Assembly: GCA_049644285.1 (NCBI GenBank)
Contig: JBARRP010000118.1
Coordinates: 12,818 to 76,817, forward strand
Source of the DNA: CAVRXT01 sp049644285
Lineage (GTDB): Bacteria; Acidobacteriota; Terriglobia; Acidiferrales; UBA7541
Reading direction: 5' to 3'
Length of the DNA: 64,000 bases
The notes under the pieces are model-generated. The model saw only the letters and a list, made by a program, of their open reading frames with translations, was not told the origin of the DNA and did not search any database. A program made the position numbers and the translations under genes. Shown here one piece after another: positions 1 through 8,642 of the stretch. The stretch's first letter is position 1. The number at the start of each line of letters is the position of its first letter.

Positions 1-159
1 CAGTTCGGCCCGGTCCGCAAGATGCGCGGGCAGAACTTTGATAGCCACGATCCGTTCGAGACGGGTATCGCGCGCCTTGTACACTTCGCCCATCCCGCCC
101 GCGCCGATGGCGGAAAGAATTTCATGGGGCCCTAGTTGGGTTCCGGTAGGCAGGGCCAT
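1..159 (-). CDS. Ser/Thr protein kinase, N-terminal fragment (runs off the window)
   Basis: The first 53 residues of a Hanks-type protein kinase, starting at the ATG at 157-159 and continuing past base 1. The glycine-rich ATP loop GAGGMGEVYKARD lies near residues 19-31, and the invariant lysine of VAIKVL is residue 41. This is the usual start of bacterial PknB-like kinases. Everything downstream (catalytic loop, membrane or sensor domains) is outside the window, so the substrate and topology cannot be judged. A second, complete kinase of the same general type lies at 49.3 kb. Confidence 0.9.
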   Translation of the reverse strand, partial: MALPTGTQLGPHEILSAIGAGGMGEVYKARDTRLERIVAIKVLPAHLADRAEL

Positions 160-551
160 CGGGCTACTCACCCCTTGAGTGGGCGCATTGTACGTGGAAA
201 CCCCAAGCTTGAGAAGCGTGAGTGGGAGTGAGGCCCGGCTACATCTGTTTACGCGTGATCAAACGCGGCACTGATTGGATTGCGCCTGCGGCACGGCTGA
301 ACAGTTTGCGGAAAAAGTCCCTGGCGGGTCATTCCGAGGAGTCGCCGCGGCGAATGACGAGGAATCTGCTTTTTCCTCGAATATATTTCGAAAGCAGATC
401 CCTCGCTCCGCTCTGGATGACAGAGCAAGTGCTTTTTCCGCAGACTGTGAAGCCATGCCCTGACGGGAAAACTTAATTGCTGCAGAGGCTGAAAGCCTGT
501 GCCACGAAATGATGAGGATCGAGAGCGTCAACCGCGCCAGATTCCCAAGAA
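160..551. other. gene-free spacer between kinase and DinB genes
   Basis: About 390 bases with no convincing gene. The open frames here translate to the serine/arginine-rich text typical of dispersed repeats. The middle holds the palindromic element listed separately. The spacer probably carries the upstream region of the kinase gene (minus strand) and the 3' flank of the DinB gene. Confidence 0.6.
328..424. repeat. REP-like palindromic element (GTCATTCCGAG type)
   Basis: Starts with GTCATTCCGAG, and GAGGAATCTGCTTT in the left half is complementary, with one mismatch, to AAAGCAGATCCCTC in the right half. It ends in CGCTCTGGATGACA, so the unit can fold into one long imperfect hairpin. The layout (GTCATTC...GAATCT...AGATTC...GAATGAC) matches the extragenic palindromes dispersed in many bacterial genomes. 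A shorter related piece is at 45.85 kb. Function unknown; probably a non-autonomous repeat. Confidence 0.6.
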
Positions 552-1082
552 TCAGGATTTCGCCGCGCCCTGCTGGAATCCGCCTTCGTCGGCCGAAGGA
601 CCGTAGGTCGCAGGCAAGGGCACGTTGTTCAAGCGCAGGTAAACCCCGAGTTGGGCGCGATGATGAATCAGGTGGTTCATGACAAAGCCGCGCAGGACAG
701 CGATGCGCGGCAGCGTCAAGATTTGTTGCCCGCCTGCGAGCAGGGTCCACGGCTTCGTCAGCGTTTCGTCACTGGCGCTAGCGATGGCCGCGCGGCCCTT
801 GGTGACACAACGGTCGAAGAGTTCAAGGAGCTGCGCCCGCGAGGTCATAACATTTGGCTGAATGGGCGCGGCGTCCGCCGGCTTCATGTCCAGGGAATCT
901 CTTTCAATCGTTTCGACGGCCCAGCCGGGAAGTTCGGCAACGTGCCCAGCGAGGCGTCCCAAGGGCATGGACTTTTCGTGGGGTTTCCAGTCGGGCTTGC
1001 CTTCGGGAACGCGCTCGAGGGTTTTGCGAGTGCTAGCCATTTCGTGATCGAACTCGGGGAGCAATGCGTCGCGGATTGCCAT
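552..1082 (-). CDS. DinB-family four-helix metalloprotein
   Basis: A 176-residue DinB/YfiT-like protein. The expected metal triad is present: His47 in GHVAEL, then His137 and His141 in NHLIHHRAQL near the C-terminus, the pattern that binds a divalent metal in this fold. DinB relatives include thiol-dependent S-transferases, and the substrate here cannot be read from sequence. The ATG at 1080-1082 is preceded by GGAGG at 5-base spacing, which fixes the start. It appears monocistronic. A second DinB-like gene is at 58.2 kb but is only distantly similar. Confidence 0.85.
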   Translation of the reverse strand: MAIRDALLPEFDHEMASTRKTLERVPEGKPDWKPHEKSMPLGRLAGHVAELPGWAVETIERDSLDMKPADAAPIQPNVMTSRAQLLELFDRCVTKGRAAIASASDETLTKPWTLLAGGQQILTLPRIAVLRGFVMNHLIHHRAQLGVYLRLNNVPLPATYGPSADEGGFQQGAAKS

Positions 1083-1246
1083 GTGTGCCTCCGGTAGTTG
1101 AATTCGCCCCGGGCCATTTTACTCCATCCAGGCGCCCTGGTGAAAAAACAAGAGGATCCTGGGTGACACAGGTTGTGACGATCAGATCGGCAGTCGGGCA
1201 AATCGCGGCTGCAATCGCTCGCAGCTTGCAGGCGTTCGAAGCAGCT

Positions 1247-1978
1247 TCAGGGATCTGAGGCGGCGGGTGCCGTGTTCTCGTTGCTGGCGAACACGCCGCG
1301 CACAGCATCGTCGAGCAAGTCCCGGACGGCGGCAGTCCTCACGATTTTGAAATGGCCGGCATGCTCGACGTGGATATTTCCCAGAAAGTTCGTAGCCTCA
1401 GGGTCTTCGGGTCGCAAATTGCTTTTTCCGGTATAGAAGGGATAGAACTGCCGCTCGTAGAAGTTGGCCGCGTCCTTGACGTTTCTAGGAATAATTCCTT
1501 TGGTGAAGCCTCTTGAGTCCACGGCGACCAGTAGTTCGATAGGGATTCCCTCTCGTTCGAGCACTCGCGCGAAGTGCAGCTCATTCGGAACACCCAGGCT
1601 GTAGCCGAAGGTGATCACCTTGGGTCCCCTTTCAATCTGTTCGGGTGTCAGGCGGCCTTTCTCTCCTTCTGCGAACTGTTTTTTCACCCAGTGGGCGGCG
1701 CACCAAGGACAATATGAGGGAATCGACTTGATACAGACGCCGGGGTAACCGAGCGAGCGCAGGTGGTGCAGCAGGGGCGTGGCTACGGTGGGAGGAAAAT
1801 GTGCGGCGCCGAGACCGCCGACGAACCCGACGACGAGCACTTTACAAGAGTTCTCGCGAACCTGCTGAGCGGACGCCGCCGGGGCTAAGAGGGTGAAGAA
1901 GAGACAGACCAATGCAGAAGCGCCGCCGGCTCCAGTGCGCCGCGCTCGTGTTCCTCTAGAGTGGAAGCCTGAACCCAT
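1247..1978 (-). CDS. exported alpha/beta-hydrolase-like protein
   Basis: A 243-residue protein with an arginine-rich N-terminus, a hydrophobic stretch (residues 20-37) and an ASAQQ cleavage-like site, so probably exported. GYSLG at residues 125-129 looks like a nucleophile elbow (Ser127). Asp154 in VAVDSRG and His206 or His209 in HVEHAGHF could complete a Ser-Asp-His triad. A central YCPWC pair of cysteines is also present. It resembles a lipase- or thioesterase-type hydrolase, but I do not recognise a named family. The fold is inferred from motif order only. Confidence 0.6.
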   Translation of the reverse strand: MGSGFHSRGTRARRTGAGGASALVCLFFTLLAPAASAQQVRENSCKVLVVGFVGGLGAAHFPPTVATPLLHHLRSLGYPGVCIKSIPSYCPWCAAHWVKKQFAEGEKGRLTPEQIERGPKVITFGYSLGVPNELHFARVLEREGIPIELLVAVDSRGFTKGIIPRNVKDAANFYERQFYPFYTGKSNLRPEDPEATNFLGNIHVEHAGHFKIVRTAAVRDLLDDAVRGVFASNENTAPAASDP

Positions 1979-2118
1979 CTACCGATCACTACCATTATCT
2001 ACGACGAACTCCTTAAGCTTAGAGGATGCCTGCGGCACCTGTTCCGAATCTGCACGGCGACGCTATCCCCGGCGACTAGCTCGTTTTCTGCGGCGGAAGC
2101 AGTAGGCTACTGGAGACA

Positions 2119-2127
2119 TGCTAGAAT
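2119..2127 (+). promoter_or_regulatory. extended -10 promoter element (TGCTAGAAT)
   Basis: TGCTAGAAT is an extended -10 hexamer (TG-N-TAGAAT). The expected start of transcription, about seven bases further on, falls one or two bases before the ATG at 2136. There is no good -35. It suggests that the downstream gene is leaderless and starts at 2136 rather than at the ATG at 2118, which would lie inside the promoter. Confidence 0.4.
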
Positions 2128-2135
2128 CGGGCGCC

Positions 2136-2693
2136 ATGATCAAACCTACCGGAACGATCGTCCTATTCGGACTTTTGTACGTCGTGCTGGGGCAGAGGAT
2201 GTCTCCGCCGGACGTCCCTGAAAGTCTTAAAGCTCCCGCGGGAGAGGAAGTGGTGCTGCAAGCGCATGCCTCCGGAGCTCAGATTTACGTTTGTCAGGCA
2301 GCCGGGGATCAGAAACCAGCATGGGTGCTAAAAGCACCCGAGGCGGACCTTTTCGACGCGCGCGGCGCAGCCATCGGACGGCACTACGCCGGCCCAACGT
2401 GGAAGCTCGACGACGGAAGCGAAGTGACCGGCAAGATGATCGCGCGGCACGACGCGCCGGACCCGAATTCGATCCCCTGGCTGCTGCTCAAAGCCACGGG
2501 GCATTCGGGGACCGGAATCCTGAGCCGCGTGACAACTATTCAAAGAATCCACACGAAGGGCGGGCAGCCTCCGGAAGCAACTAGCTGTGATGAATCCAAA
2601 CGAGGCACTGAAACGAAGAGTTCCTACTCTGCTGACTACTACTTCTACGCACCCTCCAAACTGGGCCCAACCGCCGAGGATCAACTTAACTGA
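2136..2693 (+). CDS. DUF3455 domain exported protein
   Basis: A 185-residue protein of the DUF3455 family, known from plants, fungi and bacteria but without assigned function. A short hydrophobic N-terminus (residues 4-18) is probably a signal peptide. The family core follows: a P-x-x-LKAP stretch, GAQIYVCQA, a WVLKAPEADL block, and the HYAGPTWKLDDGSEVTG segment. It ends with DYYFYAP, also typical of the family. An in-frame ATG at 2118 would add six residues, but it overlaps the -10-like sequence. Confidence 0.8.
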   Translation: MIKPTGTIVLFGLLYVVLGQRMSPPDVPESLKAPAGEEVVLQAHASGAQIYVCQAAGDQKPAWVLKAPEADLFDARGAAIGRHYAGPTWKLDDGSEVTGKMIARHDAPDPNSIPWLLLKATGHSGTGILSRVTTIQRIHTKGGQPPEATSCDESKRGTETKSSYSADYYFYAPSKLGPTAEDQLN

Positions 2694-2810
2694 GTTTAGC
2701 GTGTCACGCTGGTCGTTTACTTGCAACGTAGCATTGTCCTATAGTGGCGAGGTCCAGTTAGCGGGTGCGGCTGTTATTGTGTGTCTGGGAACGGGGGTGG
2801 ACCGGAGAAG

Positions 2811-3023
2811 ATGGCGCGCCAGTTTCTCGGAATCACTGTGCGGCGATGGCTCGAATATCTGATCGCCATTCTTATCGGCAACGCCATCTACTATTTTTCT
2901 CTGACTCCCCATCTGCCACCGTTCTTGCGCCACCAGAACTTTCAGATGGATTGGGGCGTCGCCGTAGATTTTGCGGTGTGCGTGGCGGTGTATGGTTTGA
3001 TCCGTGTGGCGGCAATGCTGTGA
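2811..3023 (+). CDS. small inner-membrane protein, unknown
   Basis: A 70-residue protein with two predicted membrane segments (around residues 13-31 and 50-68) joined by a short loop rich in Pro and His. The ATG at 2811 has GGAGAA directly upstream, a better start than the GTG-type start 30 bases earlier. No family recognised. It could be a small envelope or stress protein, but nothing in the context decides this. Confidence 0.55.
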   Translation: MARQFLGITVRRWLEYLIAILIGNAIYYFSLTPHLPPFLRHQNFQMDWGVAVDFAVCVAVYGLIRVAAML

Positions 3024-3313
3024 AAGGGGAGGGATGCCGAGACCAGTTTCTGTCACCCCTCCGGGGCTGGGTTGGGGATGCGCAACCCCGCTGAACTCAG
3101 GGCTCAGGAAGCATTTATGAGACAAGTTCTCGAGAGGTTGTGCGCGAATTCGGGAAACGCACGGCTAAGAGTGTGCTTACCCGAACACCTTGCTTGCGTC
3201 TATCAGGGTGGGAACCAGCAGAAAGGGAAGTGGCCGAAAGCACTAGACTTCACCTGGCCTGTCCGGAGGGCCCTCGGGCAGGCAAACCAGAATCGGCCGT
3301 GCAAGCCATGGGG

Positions 3314-3937
3314 ATGAGCGTCGCACTCGAGCGAGATGCGCGCCACGCAGCGGTGAAAGTCGCGGAGGAACAGGCGCTGGTCCGGGAAGCCCAGGCCGGC
3401 AACCGCCTGGCTTTTGAGGAATTAGTCCGCCGCTACGACCGCGAAGTGCTGCGCTTGGCGTTGAATCTCGTGCATCGAAGCGAAGACGCCCGCGACATCT
3501 ATCAGGAAAGTTTCCTGCGGGTGTATCGCAATCTGCACCGATTCCGGTTTGAGTGCAGTTTCTATACGTGGCTCTACCGGATCGTGACCAATGTGGCGCT
3601 CGACCATCTCCGCCGGAGGACGAGCCGCCGGGAAGATCAGGCGCCCTTCGAGGAAGAAGGCGACGGAGTCTCGCGGGATTTTTTTGATCGCCAACCGGAG
3701 CTTCGAGCGTCGGCAAATCCGGAGCGGCAGCTCCTTGGGCAGGAGTTGGGCCAGCACATCACGGCAGCGCTGGAAAAACTCTCGCCGCGGGAGCGAATGG
3801 TATTCGAGTTGAAGCACTACCAGGGTTTGAAGCTCAGGGCCATCGGGGACCTGCTGGGCACTTCGGAAGAAACGGTAAAGAATTCCCTGTTCCGGGCCAC
3901 GCGCAAACTGCGCGCCCGGCTCGACGGGATGCGCTAA
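3314..3937 (+). CDS. ECF-type RNA polymerase sigma factor
   Basis: About 207 residues. Region 2 is clear (FEELVRRYDREVLRLALN, then EDARDIYQESFLRVYRNL, the core-binding and -10 contacts). Region 4 is also clear (LSPRERMVFELKHYQGLKLRAIGDLLGTSEETVKNSLFRA), ending in a helix-turn-helix for -35 recognition. The open frame extends upstream to 3140, but the first 58 residues have no family similarity. The ATG at 3314 has GGGG just before it, and the ATG at 3308 is the alternative. The anti-sigma gene starts 15 bases downstream, so the two are almost certainly cotranscribed and autoregulated. Likely targets are the DUF4097 and PDZ genes that follow. Confidence 0.9.
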   Translation: MSVALERDARHAAVKVAEEQALVREAQAGNRLAFEELVRRYDREVLRLALNLVHRSEDARDIYQESFLRVYRNLHRFRFECSFYTWLYRIVTNVALDHLRRRTSRREDQAPFEEEGDGVSRDFFDRQPELRASANPERQLLGQELGQHITAALEKLSPRERMVFELKHYQGLKLRAIGDLLGTSEETVKNSLFRATRKLRARLDGMR

Positions 3938-3952
3938 GCGAGGGAAAACAAG

Positions 3953-4990
3953 ATGCGGCAAGAAGAGAACGAGAATCCGCGCAACCAACCGTGCCTGGAA
4001 TTTGCAGAGCGGCTGGTGTTGTTCGCCGCGAGAGAACTGGGTGAGGCCGAGCGCTCCGAGGTCGAAGACCACGTGGCTCACTGCGCCGGATGCTCGGCTG
4101 GCTTGGCTGAAGAGCGCAGGTTCCTGGACTTGATGGCGGAAGCAGAGCGCCAAGAGCCGGATGCTGCGCTTCTGGCGAGTTGCCGCGGCGGGCTGGTGGA
4201 CGCCCTTGATCAAGAGGAAGAGAAAGGGATGGTGAGTCGCTGGCTCGAGGCGCTGATGCCGTCGCGCTGGTTGGCGGTGCACCCCGCTCTGAGCGCCGCG
4301 CTGCTGATCGCGATTGGCTTTTCGGTCGGGAGCATGGCGCCACGATTGTTGCACCGCCCGGGAGGACCGGTTGCTTCCACTGGAAGCGAAACCGAAACAC
4401 GTGTTGCGAATTCGCAGGCTTCGCAGCCGGAGCCTGACCTGCGCGCCGCGGATGTCACCGGAATCAATTGGGTTTCGTCCAGCGACAATGCGCCGCCGCA
4501 GGTGGTAGTGCAACTCAAGGCGTCGCGCCCCATGACGTTGCAAGGGACGGTAAACAACGACGAAGTGAAGCGTGCGCTCTTGAATGTTCTTCGCAACAAC
4601 CAGCGTTTTGATCCGGACGTGCGGCTCGACTCGGTGGAGCTGTTGAAACCGCGGAATAATGACCCCGAAGTCCGCAATGTCCTTTGCCAAGTGGTCCACA
4701 CCGACCGGAATGCAGCAGTACGGCTGAAGGCGCTCGAAGCTTTGAACGGCACCGAGCCGCAGGATTTGGTGCGGGAGACGCTCCTGGATGCGCTCGTGGA
4801 TGATGCGAATCCGGGCGTACGCATTGAGGCGATCAATACCCTTCGGACCATGGCGCAGAGCGGCGTGGTGGAGTCGGATCCGCACATGCTGGAAGTCCTG
4901 CGAGAGCGGGTGCAGAAGGATCCCAGCACCTACATCCGGTTGCAGAGCGCGGCCGCGATTCGCGATCTGGGTCCCCGTGAGAAATACTGA
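3953..4990 (+). CDS. anti-sigma factor: zinc finger, TM segment, C-terminal HEAT-like repeats
   Basis: A 345-residue protein. Residues 40-47 carry H-x3-C-x2-C (HVAHCAGC), the zinc-binding anti-sigma signature that holds the cognate sigma factor. One membrane segment follows at about residues 111-130 (LSAALLIAIGFSVGSMAP). The part beyond the membrane is unusual: from about residue 195 to the end it consists of alpha-helical HEAT-like repeats (DPDVRLDSVELL, NAAVRLKALEALNG, NPGVRIEAINTLRTMA, STYIRLQSAAAIRDLG). HEAT repeats are protein-interaction solenoids and may act as the sensor. It is encoded just after its sigma partner and just before two DUF4097 genes. Confidence 0.85.
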   Translation: MRQEENENPRNQPCLEFAERLVLFAARELGEAERSEVEDHVAHCAGCSAGLAEERRFLDLMAEAERQEPDAALLASCRGGLVDALDQEEEKGMVSRWLEALMPSRWLAVHPALSAALLIAIGFSVGSMAPRLLHRPGGPVASTGSETETRVANSQASQPEPDLRAADVTGINWVSSSDNAPPQVVVQLKASRPMTLQGTVNNDEVKRALLNVLRNNQRFDPDVRLDSVELLKPRNNDPEVRNVLCQVVHTDRNAAVRLKALEALNGTEPQDLVRETLLDALVDDANPGVRIEAINTLRTMAQSGVVESDPHMLEVLRERVQKDPSTYIRLQSAAAIRDLGPREKY

Positions 4991-5011
4991 AGTCAAAGGA
5001 TTGAAGAGGCA

Positions 5012-6370
5012 ATGGTTGAAATGAAGTCGATTCCGAACCGGTTCGAAGCCGCGTGGCTTTGTTGGGCGCTCGCCGGCAGTTTAGTCCTTCCCGCTTCCGC
5101 TTGGGCCAATAAGAAGCCGAAGTCCGAAGCAACTGCCGGCAGCGGCCATCGCATCTCGACTCAACTGAAGGGGTCGGTACCAACCCGAGACGCGCTGCGT
5201 CTGAAGCTCGTGACCGAACTTGGCAACGTCCATGTCCATACACAGGACGCGAACCAGGTGGACTACAGGGTGAACCTCGAAACGGATTCGAGCGAGCCGG
5301 ATGCAAACGAGCTTTTGAAGGGGTTCAGGGTGACCTCGCGGGTGCTCTCCGATGGCGTGCTGCTGAAAGGATATACATCCGGGATGCAGTGCAGCGGGCG
5401 GCTCTGGGTCACCTTCGACGTGAGTGTTCCGAGAAATTACAACGTCGAGATTTCGACAGAAGGTGGAAACATCGAAACCGACGACCTGAACGGCCGGGCG
5501 ACGCTTGCGACCGCGGGAGGCAACATCACCGCCGGAAACGTTGGTGGCGCGGGGCGTATGGATACGGGCGGTGGCCACATCCAGGTGAAGGATGTCGGCG
5601 GGGAACTCACCGCTTCTACCGGCGGCGGCCACATCACGGTGGGGCGGGTTGCCGGGAACGCGGTGTTGCATACGGGTGGCGGGCACATTCGGGTGGCTTC
5701 CGTCGGTGGAACAGCAAAGCTGGAGACGGCGGGGGGTAATGTTTCGCTCGAACATGCTGGTTCGGAGCTTGTGGCGCAGACGGGCGGGGGCCAGATTGAG
5801 GTCGGGGAGGCCTCCGGGCTGGTGCGGGCGCATACGGGCGGTGGAGGAATCCACGTGGTGCGGGTCTCGGGTCCGACGAACCTGGAAACCGGCGCGGGCA
5901 GCATTTATCTGACCCGCGTCGACGGGACTGTGCGCGCCTCCACCGGAGCGGGAGCGATCACGGCATGGTTCGGCCCCGACGCAAAACTTCCCGGCGCCTG
6001 CGACCTGCAGTCAAGCGAAGGCGACATTGTCGTGTATCTGCCGCGTGAGTTGCCGGTGACGATTGATGCCCTGGTGCAATTGGGTGACGAGCATCGCGTC
6101 ATCGTGGACCCGGCCTTTCCCTTAAAAGTGAGCTATGACGACCGCTCGAGCGGCGGGCGCATGATCCGCGCCGAAGGACCGCTCAATGGCGGGGGTGAGG
6201 TTTTGCGCTTGCGCACCGTGGCCGGCAACATCCGGCTGATTCTGAGCGACACCAGCAAGCAGCTTCAGCTCTATAAGCAGCAGATGGAGCAATTGCAGAG
6301 CCAGCTCAAGCTCCATTTGCATTCGGGTGAAGCGCAGGCGCACTCGCCGGACGATGACAAGCGGCCCTAG
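5012..6370 (+). CDS. DUF4097 beta-helix protein, exported, with GGGHI repeats
   Basis: A 452-residue protein with a signal peptide (residues about 12-32, LVLPASAWA). It is followed by a long array of short beta repeats with a period of about 18-20 residues, each built around TGGGHI/AGGN (for example TGGGHIQVKDVGGELTAS and TGGGHIRVASVGG). This is the DUF4097/adhesin-like right-handed beta-helix pattern. The tail (about 410-452) is Gln-rich and probably helical. Members often sit beside sigma/anti-sigma pairs, as here, but no biochemical role is established. Start ATG 5012 with GAGG upstream; ATG 5021 is possible. Confidence 0.8.
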   Translation: MVEMKSIPNRFEAAWLCWALAGSLVLPASAWANKKPKSEATAGSGHRISTQLKGSVPTRDALRLKLVTELGNVHVHTQDANQVDYRVNLETDSSEPDANELLKGFRVTSRVLSDGVLLKGYTSGMQCSGRLWVTFDVSVPRNYNVEISTEGGNIETDDLNGRATLATAGGNITAGNVGGAGRMDTGGGHIQVKDVGGELTASTGGGHITVGRVAGNAVLHTGGGHIRVASVGGTAKLETAGGNVSLEHAGSELVAQTGGGQIEVGEASGLVRAHTGGGGIHVVRVSGPTNLETGAGSIYLTRVDGTVRASTGAGAITAWFGPDAKLPGACDLQSSEGDIVVYLPRELPVTIDALVQLGDEHRVIVDPAFPLKVSYDDRSSGGRMIRAEGPLNGGGEVLRLRTVAGNIRLILSDTSKQLQLYKQQMEQLQSQLKLHLHSGEAQAHSPDDDKRP

Positions 6371-6426
6371 AGGCGCCCGGCGAAGTGACGCAAAGCGGCT
6401 TTCGGAATCACGCGAGCTTTCTCGTA

Positions 6427-6448
6427 GGGGCGGTTCGCGAACCGTCCC
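6427..6448. repeat. short palindromic repeat (GGGGCGGTTCGC type)
   Basis: GGGGCGGTTCG followed by CGAACCGTCCC forms a near-perfect 11-base inverted repeat with one G-T wobble, flanked by GTA. It lies between two cotranscribed genes. It resembles the palindromic extragenic elements seen again at 61.05 kb. Confidence 0.5.
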
Positions 6449-6503
6449 AGATAACGAGACTTAGACTCTGGCGGAGTGGATCCGCAGGGCAAGGGGGCGA
6501 GCC

Positions 6504-7310
6504 GTGAGCATGACCATGCCGCAAGTGCAGTCGCAAGCAGCTTCTCGAGTTGGCCCGGGCCCGATCGTAAAGGCGCTCGTGGCATTAGTCGTGGCTTTGT
6601 GTCTGGCGGCGCCCGGTTTTGCTCGAAGCCAGGTCTTTGAACACAAGTATCCACTTCCTTCTGGCGGGAGCTTCACCCTCGAAAATGTGAATGGCTCCGT
6701 CCAGGTGGACGGATGGGAAAAAGAGGAAGTCGAGGTGCGCGCAGTCAAGGTGGCCCAACACGATCCGCAGGATCTCGAGCGCGTGGAGATCGACGTCGAG
6801 AGCTGCCCGGCGCACTTGCTGGTGAGGACGAAGTACCCCAAGGGCGAAGGCGTGGCGGTTTCCGTGGATTACCACATCCATGTTCCGTATCGGGTCCTCC
6901 TTGGCAGCGTCGAGACGGTGAATGGAAGCGTGCTCGTGCGCGGGATCGAGGGCACCGGAGCCCTGCGTTCGGTGAATGGCAATGTCGAAGTGCTGAATAG
7001 CTCTGGGCGCTTCAGCGCGCGCACAACCAACGGGAATCTGCGGCTGGAATTGCGGCGCTTGACTGACGGCGGCCCGATGGCGATTGAGACAGTAAATGGC
7101 TCGGTCGCGCTCGGCCTTCCCGCCAATGCGCGCGCCGACCTGAAAATCTTGAGTATGAACGGCGAATTCTCTTCGGAGCTCCCGGTTGCGTCCGAGGGCT
7201 CACTGACAACGAGAAGCTTTCACGGAAGGATCGGTTCAGGAGGCGGTGAGGTTTCGGTGCGCACCATAAACGGCGGAATCCGCTTGTTTCTGGAGCCGCC
7301 CGGCATCTGA
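6504..7310 (+). CDS. DUF4097 family exported protein
   Basis: A 268-residue protein. After an N-terminal hydrophobic segment (about residues 28-41) and FARSQVFEHKYPL, it has the DUF4097 repeat pattern: ENVNGSVQVDGW, ETVNGSVLVRGIEG, RSVNGNVEV, RTTNGNLRLEL, ETVNGSVALGLP, RTINGGIRLFL. The VNG-x-V register predicts a beta-helix or beta-solenoid. Start is GTG at 6504 with GGGGG seven bases upstream; ATG 6510 is an alternative. It is distant enough from the preceding gene to be an old duplicate rather than a recent copy, and probably shares the sigma-controlled transcript. Confidence 0.8.
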   Translation: MSMTMPQVQSQAASRVGPGPIVKALVALVVALCLAAPGFARSQVFEHKYPLPSGGSFTLENVNGSVQVDGWEKEEVEVRAVKVAQHDPQDLERVEIDVESCPAHLLVRTKYPKGEGVAVSVDYHIHVPYRVLLGSVETVNGSVLVRGIEGTGALRSVNGNVEVLNSSGRFSARTTNGNLRLELRRLTDGGPMAIETVNGSVALGLPANARADLKILSMNGEFSSELPVASEGSLTTRSFHGRIGSGGGEVSVRTINGGIRLFLEPPGI

Positions 7311-7347
7311 CGGGGCGTAAATTTTCACGGAACAAGGAGGTTTCTTG

Positions 7348-8526
7348 ATGCGTAAGCACAAGTATGCAGCCCTGTCGGGAGCGGCGGTTTTGTTTCTATC
7401 GCTCATCGTGCTTTCCATTTCCACAGGAGGCCAGTCGACCGCGCCTCCAACGTCTTCGGCAACGCCCGCACCTACGGCGCCACACTCCGCTGATAGCAAT
7501 AGACAGTGCCAGGATTTCAGGGAGATCGAAGAGCTGTCTGCGCTCGATTGCAGCGAAATCGAGCGGAAGCTCGAGGCCGAACTGGCTGGCCTCGCCGCCA
7601 GAGTGGAGAAGGAGGTAGGCGAGATGCAACCCAAGCTCGCGGCCAAACTGGATGGTCTCTCGGATGAGCTCGCGAGAAAGGAAGTCGAGGCCAGCGCCAA
7701 GGCGGCAGAAGCGGAGGCCAAAGCTGCTCAGGCGATGGCTCAGGAAGTCGTGCCTCTTCTCGAAGATGAAGAGAGCGGCTGGCTGGGAGTTGTAATTGCC
7801 GAAGTGACACCGGAAAAAGCGAAGGAACTGAAGTTGCCTGCCGTGCGGGGAGTCTTGGTGCTGGAGGTCGAGCAGGATGGGCCTGCGGCAAAAGCGGGAC
7901 TGAAGGAAAACGACGTCATCACCGAATACGACAGCCAGACAGTTGAGGGCACGGCGCAATTTCGCCGCTTGGTGCGGGAGACGCCGGCCGGCCGCACAAT
8001 TTCTTTGAGCGTGATTCGCGATGGGCATTCTCAGAAGCTGACGCCGGAATTGGGACGGCGCAGCGCGTTCTGGGAAAAGAAGATGGAGAAGGGAATGCAG
8101 GGGATGATGCCGGGCGAGCAGGCCCACGTCTATGCCTTCCCCATGCCTGATGTGCGAGCGCTCGGGCCGCTTCCCGAGGTGCTTGACTGGCACACCCCGC
8201 TGCTTGGAATCAGCGCCGAAGACCTGAGAGGCCAGCTCGGCAGTTATTTTGGAGCGCCCGATGGCGAGGGCATTCTCGTCCGGGATGTGAGGCCGGGTAC
8301 GCCGGCGGAAAAGGCTGGGCTGAAAGCGGGCGACGTGATCACGAAGGTAGACGGCAAGCCGGTGAAGACCCTGCATGAACTCCGCGAGCAATTACGCCAG
8401 AAGAGCGATCAGAAAGCTGTGAATCTGAGCATCCTCCGCCGCGGCGCCGAGATCACCACGCCCGTGACGATCGAAAAGCCGCGGCCGATCGAAACTCCCC
8501 ACGCGCTCAATCGCGCCCAGTTGTAG
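7348..8526 (+). CDS. membrane-anchored double-PDZ protein
   Basis: A 392-residue protein. A signal anchor (about residues 8-26) is followed by an Ala/Glu-rich coiled coil (about 50-130). Two PDZ domains follow: the first has GWLGVVIAEVTPEKAKEL and GPAAKAGLKENDVI, the second LLGISAEDL and TPAEKAGLKAGDVITKVDG. There is no trypsin-like protease domain and no His-Asp-Ser triad, so this is not a DegP/HtrA protease. It more likely acts as a periplasmic scaffold or substrate sensor. AAGGAGG seven bases before ATG 7348 fixes the start over the TTG at 7345. It ends the plus-strand stress cassette. Confidence 0.85.
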   Translation: MRKHKYAALSGAAVLFLSLIVLSISTGGQSTAPPTSSATPAPTAPHSADSNRQCQDFREIEELSALDCSEIERKLEAELAGLAARVEKEVGEMQPKLAAKLDGLSDELARKEVEASAKAAEAEAKAAQAMAQEVVPLLEDEESGWLGVVIAEVTPEKAKELKLPAVRGVLVLEVEQDGPAAKAGLKENDVITEYDSQTVEGTAQFRRLVRETPAGRTISLSVIRDGHSQKLTPELGRRSAFWEKKMEKGMQGMMPGEQAHVYAFPMPDVRALGPLPEVLDWHTPLLGISAEDLRGQLGSYFGAPDGEGILVRDVRPGTPAEKAGLKAGDVITKVDGKPVKTLHELREQLRQKSDQKAVNLSILRRGAEITTPVTIEKPRPIETPHALNRAQL

Positions 8527-8642
8527 TTCACGATTCTCTTGGGCGCAAATCATCGCCGGGAAGCAGGTTTGTCTTCTTTCCGGCCGGGCACGCCCAGCCT
8601 GAAGGATTTCGAGGGCTCAATTCGCCTGAACTGATTCTCCCC

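Noticed and set aside
259..750. 163-codon minus-strand frame near the left edge
   Set aside because: It reads through the palindromic repeat and overlaps the DinB gene; its translation is typical of repeat sequence.
3422..4996. Long open frame (524 codons) antisense to the sigma and anti-sigma genes
   Set aside because: A shadow of GC-rich codon use on the other strand; no domain pattern, while the plus-strand genes have clear motifs.
7348..8526. HtrA/DegP protease identity for the PDZ protein
   Set aside because: Only two PDZ domains and a coiled coil are present; there is no trypsin-like domain or His-Asp-Ser triad.
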